Origin: an uncultured Prevotellaceae bacterium
GTDB lineage: Bacteria; Bacteroidota; Bacteroidia; Bacteroidales; Bacteroidaceae
Assembly (NCBI GenBank): GCA_946411565.1
Contig: CAMKEM010000005.1
Coordinates: 25,878 to 89,877, forward strand
Reading direction: 5' to 3'
Length of the DNA stretch: 64,000 nucleotides
A model generated the notes under the pieces. The model did not search any database, was not told where the DNA came from, and saw only the letters and a program-made list of their open reading frames with translations. Positions 61,441 to 64,000 of this stretch are shown here, one piece after another. Every line of letters begins with the position of its first letter. Position 1 is the first letter of the stretch. A program made the position numbers and the translations under genes.

Positions 61441-63555
61441 CTAAAGGAATCTTTCTTGTTTTCTTCTCAACACCTTCACCTGAGAGAGTGAAAGCAATGG
61501 ACCTTCTGAGGCTTCAAGAATTGCTTTCTGCTCTTTCTGGAGATAGATAGGGGCATCCTTGCGAAGGGGAAGAATGCGAAGTTCCACGTGCTTTCCCACG
61601 AGGTCAGAGACACGAACAAGCATTGGCTTGCCGTTCCAAAAATTATCCTGTATGAGCTTGCCATCAGCATAGACACGGGCACAGTCGGCTGCATAGTCAA
61701 TCTTGAGGAAAGCACTATCAGCACAAGAGGCAAGGGCGGAATCTACATCTATCACATAGACAGCAGCTTTGTCAAAGTCGCTATCTTCAGGCATAGCCGC
61801 AACCTTCTGCTTTCCCATAACGATGTCACGAGGAGAATCAGCCTCACGAACCTTGCGAACCTCTACCCTATCATTAGTCTCGTGCCAGTACTCTTCTACT
61901 ATCCTATCACCATCCTTATAAAGAATGCCGCCTTCATGCTTGGCAAAGTGGAGTTCGTCATCAATCTTATAGGCACGATTTGCCTTTTCTATAGGCAGAA
62001 GTACGCAATTAATATGGCCTCTCCCCCCGCCCTCTCCCGTAGAGAGGGAGCCGATTCGCGACTTAGAAGACATAGTGGATTTCTTGCCGTCAATCGTAAC
62101 GGTGGGCTTCATGTCCTTGATAGGTATGAAATAGAGAGTATTGCCTATCTTGCAGAAAGGCTGGGCATCGGCCGTTATTGTATGGCCAAGGAACTGCATC
62201 CCGACAGGACGGACATAAGCCCCACCCGACTCGTTGTGCATCCTCACATAGTCATTATAGAACTCAAAGCAGCCACGGCGAGCATAGTGGTCAGAGAGGG
62301 CATCTACGCCCATTTGTGATAGTTCTTCGCCCCAGTCGGCAAGGAACTGATGAAGAAGACGTGTCTGATGAAAAGCGATATCATTAGGCTGTCCCATCTC
62401 GCCAAGAGGACATTGGAAATCGTATGTCATATAAGGCATATCGTTATAGTTGGTAACAGCCGTTTTCTGCGTCTCAGCCATAGTATGAGCAGGACTATAC
62501 GGATTCGTGCCGCCATGATACATATAATAGCCCGGGAGATTGCTTCCGCTACCGAGTTTACAGATAGCAAGCGGCATAGCCTCATTACCGCTCATATTAA
62601 TACGACGATGATATGACGGCATCATTCCGCCACCAAGTTCACATGTGAGGTAAGGATAGGTTAATTTGCTATTTGACGATTTACTATTTCCTGTTTCCTT
62701 GAGTTCATCGGCAGAAAAAGTCTCGGTAGCAATAGCTCCGCTCATTCTGTTGTCTTTGAACACAAATGCCTTGGCATATTCGCCCGGCATATCGCTCAAT
62801 TTACGATCCCAGAAGCCATCGGCATAGTCGCCATAAAGAGGAAGCAGCTTGCCAAACTCTTCCTGTCCGTTAAGCTTCGGCCAGCCAGTACGGGTCATGA
62901 AAGGCACATCAAAGCCTGCCTTGACAGCAATATCCTTCAAGGTCATATAATAGTTCCAAGGACCTCGACACTCATTCTCTATCTGTACGCCGACCACAGG
63001 ACCGCCATCTTTCCACTGCAATCCGTTCACTTGTCCGAAGATGTTATAGTAAAGTCGCTCTACTTCTTTTATAAATCCCTTTGCCAAGGAACGAACCTTA
63101 TATTCCTTCGGATTGTCAACATGGCGTTGCACCACCCAATCAGGGAAACCGCCTTGATATACCTCTCCATGACAGAAAGGTCCTATACGAAGCACCACGG
63201 GCATATTCTCGCTCTTACACACTTCAAGAAACTCCCGAAGGTTCATATTGCCTGCCCAATTCCAATGTCCTTCTTCTGGCTCATGATGAATCCAGAATAC
63301 ATATGTAGCGACAATGGTAATGCCTCCAGCCTTCATCTTACGTATCTCCCTTCGCCAGTCCTTTGCAGGAACACGGGCATAGTGTATCTCGCCCATTACA
63401 GGCAGTACGTGCTTGCCACCAATGACAAATCCCTTGGAATCAACCTCAAACGTAACTCCTTGTGGGTTGACGTTGGTTCCAAAGGTAAAGGTGTTCTGGG
63501 CTAAAGTGTTTAGGGCAAAAAACGAAAGGATTATGAGGGTAAGGAGTTTAGGCAT
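61441..63555 (-). CDS. GH35 beta-galactosidase
   Basis: 704 residues; signal peptide MPKLLTLIILSFFALNTLAQ. The (beta/alpha)8 domain begins at GEIHYARVPAKDWRREIRKMKAGGI and includes VLRIGPFCHGE. The acid/base Glu is in GVQIENECRG (about residue 195) and the nucleophile in LTCELGGGM (about residue 308). The C-terminal half is beta-sandwich. It releases galactose from galactan or arabinogalactan, consistent with the pectin theme. At about residues 502-516 a GSLSTGEGGGRG stretch is encoded by a repeat-element arm (62016-62054) inserted in frame. Confidence 0.93.
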   Translation of the reverse strand: MPKLLTLIILSFFALNTLAQNTFTFGTNVNPQGVTFEVDSKGFVIGGKHVLPVMGEIHYARVPAKDWRREIRKMKAGGITIVATYVFWIHHEPEEGHWNWAGNMNLREFLEVCKSENMPVVLRIGPFCHGEVYQGGFPDWVVQRHVDNPKEYKVRSLAKGFIKEVERLYYNIFGQVNGLQWKDGGPVVGVQIENECRGPWNYYMTLKDIAVKAGFDVPFMTRTGWPKLNGQEEFGKLLPLYGDYADGFWDRKLSDMPGEYAKAFVFKDNRMSGAIATETFSADELKETGNSKSSNSKLTYPYLTCELGGGMMPSYHRRINMSGNEAMPLAICKLGSGSNLPGYYMYHGGTNPYSPAHTMAETQKTAVTNYNDMPYMTYDFQCPLGEMGQPNDIAFHQTRLLHQFLADWGEELSQMGVDALSDHYARRGCFEFYNDYVRMHNESGGAYVRPVGMQFLGHTITADAQPFCKIGNTLYFIPIKDMKPTVTIDGKKSTMSSKSRIGSLSTGEGGGRGHINCVLLPIEKANRAYKIDDELHFAKHEGGILYKDGDRIVEEYWHETNDRVEVRKVREADSPRDIVMGKQKVAAMPEDSDFDKAAVYVIDVDSALASCADSAFLKIDYAADCARVYADGKLIQDNFWNGKPMLVRVSDLVGKHVELRILPLRKDAPIYLQKEQKAILEASEGPLLSLSQVKVLRRKQERFL
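62016..62054. repeat. GC-rich repeat arm inside the GH35 gene
   Basis: GGCCTCTCCCCCCGCCC and TAGAGAGGGAGCCGA match the arm of the inverted repeat at 29839-29878 with a few differences. It is translated on the minus strand as IGSLSTGEGGGRGH and does not break the frame. Confidence 0.9.
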
Positions 63556-63569
63556 AGAATTAGGGAAAT

Positions 63570-63770
63570 GAAAAAAATGAAAAATGAAAAATTATAAAAT
63601 ACAAGTTAGAATTTAAATGAAAAATGAACAATGAAAAATACAGATTACATGTTTTAGGGTAAAAGCCATACGCGCAAATAACAATCTGTATTTTTATAAT
63701 TTCTAATTTTTCATTTTATAATTTACAAACCTGTATTTTTCACTTTTCATTTTTCATTTTATAATTTACT
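63570..63770. repeat. ATGAAAAATGAAAAA word repeats
   Basis: Plus-strand ATGAAAAATGAAAAATTATAA near the GH35 start and ATTTTTCATTTTATAATTT near the ackA end are inverted and repeated several times; ACAGATTACATG/AACAATCTGTATTT forms another pair. Similar words flank the 58881 element. No gene or clear terminator is otherwise visible. Confidence 0.65.
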
Positions 63771-64000
63771 TTACTTAACAAGTTCCATAGTATCAGATGC
63801 AATCATAAGCTCCTCATCGGTAGGGATAACAACAACTGTTACCTTTGAGTCTGGAGTAGAGATGATAGCCTCTTCACCGTGGATCTGCGCGTTCTTTTCC
63901 TTGTCGAGCTTAATGCCCATCCATTCCATATCCTCACAGATAGCTTCACGGATATCTGACTGGTTCTCACATACACCTGCGGTGAATACGAGTACGTCAC
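63771..64000 (-). CDS. ackA: Acetate kinase, C-terminal part
   Basis: The last 76 codons of the gene, cut by the window edge. The segment VFTAGVCENQSDIREAICED matches the conserved VFTAGVGEN..VR motif of AckA (Cys in place of the usual Gly), and the end VVVIPTDEELMIASDT is also conserved. Acetate kinase makes ATP and acetate from acetyl phosphate in the cytosol; pta is probably beyond the edge. Confidence 0.9.
   Translation of the reverse strand, partial: DVLVFTAGVCENQSDIREAICEDMEWMGIKLDKEKNAQIHGEEAIISTPDSKVTVVVIPTDEELMIASDTMELVK

Overview
The window looks like a chromosomal segment of a Bacteroidales bacterium, most likely Prevotella or a close relative. The evidence is the repeated occurrence of the Bacteroidetes promoter signature (-33 TTTG, 19-20 bp spacer, -7 TAnnTTTG), the absence of obvious Shine-Dalgarno sequences, Bacteroidetes-typical families (DUF4954-like, DUF3575-like, DUF5020-like, OMP beta-barrel 3, PL1/GH35/GH43/GH51 enzymes with Prevotella-style C-terminal tails) and the gene order rimP-nusA-infB-suf. 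No species can be named from the sequence alone.

Layout. 1-4.5 kb: a VirE/DUF3987-type protein and two unrecognised genes. 4.6-6.1 kb: an RNA ligase gene rtcB behind a long, structured leader. 6.4-12.0 kb: an outer-membrane beta-barrel protein, nagB and a DUF4954-like protein. 12.4-23.6 kb: a six-gene, one-promoter envelope operon on the minus strand (DUF3575 barrel with coiled coil, lipoprotein, second DUF3575 barrel, OmpA-like protein, a protein with about five tandem barrel modules, TPR protein). I do not recognise it as a described system. 23.7-28.1 kb: divergent GH43 and GH51 arabinose-releasing enzymes. 28.5-37.9 kb: rimP-nusA-infB-sufB-aquaporin-sufC-sufD, all on the minus strand. 38.2-42.0 kb: two small unknown genes and an S41 protease. 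42.1-44.8 kb: a pectate-lyase-like protein. 44.9-52.4 kb: tRNA-Asn whose 3' end and terminator recur three times, then a two-gene restriction-modification-like module (PLD-SNF2 helicase and Eco57I-type methyltransferase). 52.9-61.0 kb: an Rpn-like nuclease, a 0.6 kb nested palindrome, tRNA-Leu and tRNA-Tyr, DUF5020 and NCS2 purine transport genes, and an AGCS symporter. 61.4-64.0 kb: a GH35 beta-galactosidase and the 3' end of ackA.

The most striking overall property is the intergenic DNA. Every one of the five convergent gene junctions holds a palindrome built from its own short repeated word, and at least four larger elements share related ends (ACGTGAGTTCGATGAATT-like). Several noncoding RNA candidates have both a good promoter and a terminator-like hairpin: a minus-strand one at about 59241-59430, a weaker one at 54176-54370, and the rtcB leader at 4640-4855. 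The degradative enzymes (PL1, GH35, GH43, GH51) suggest use of pectin side chains (arabinan, galactan), although they do not form one compact utilisation locus and no SusC/SusD pair is present.
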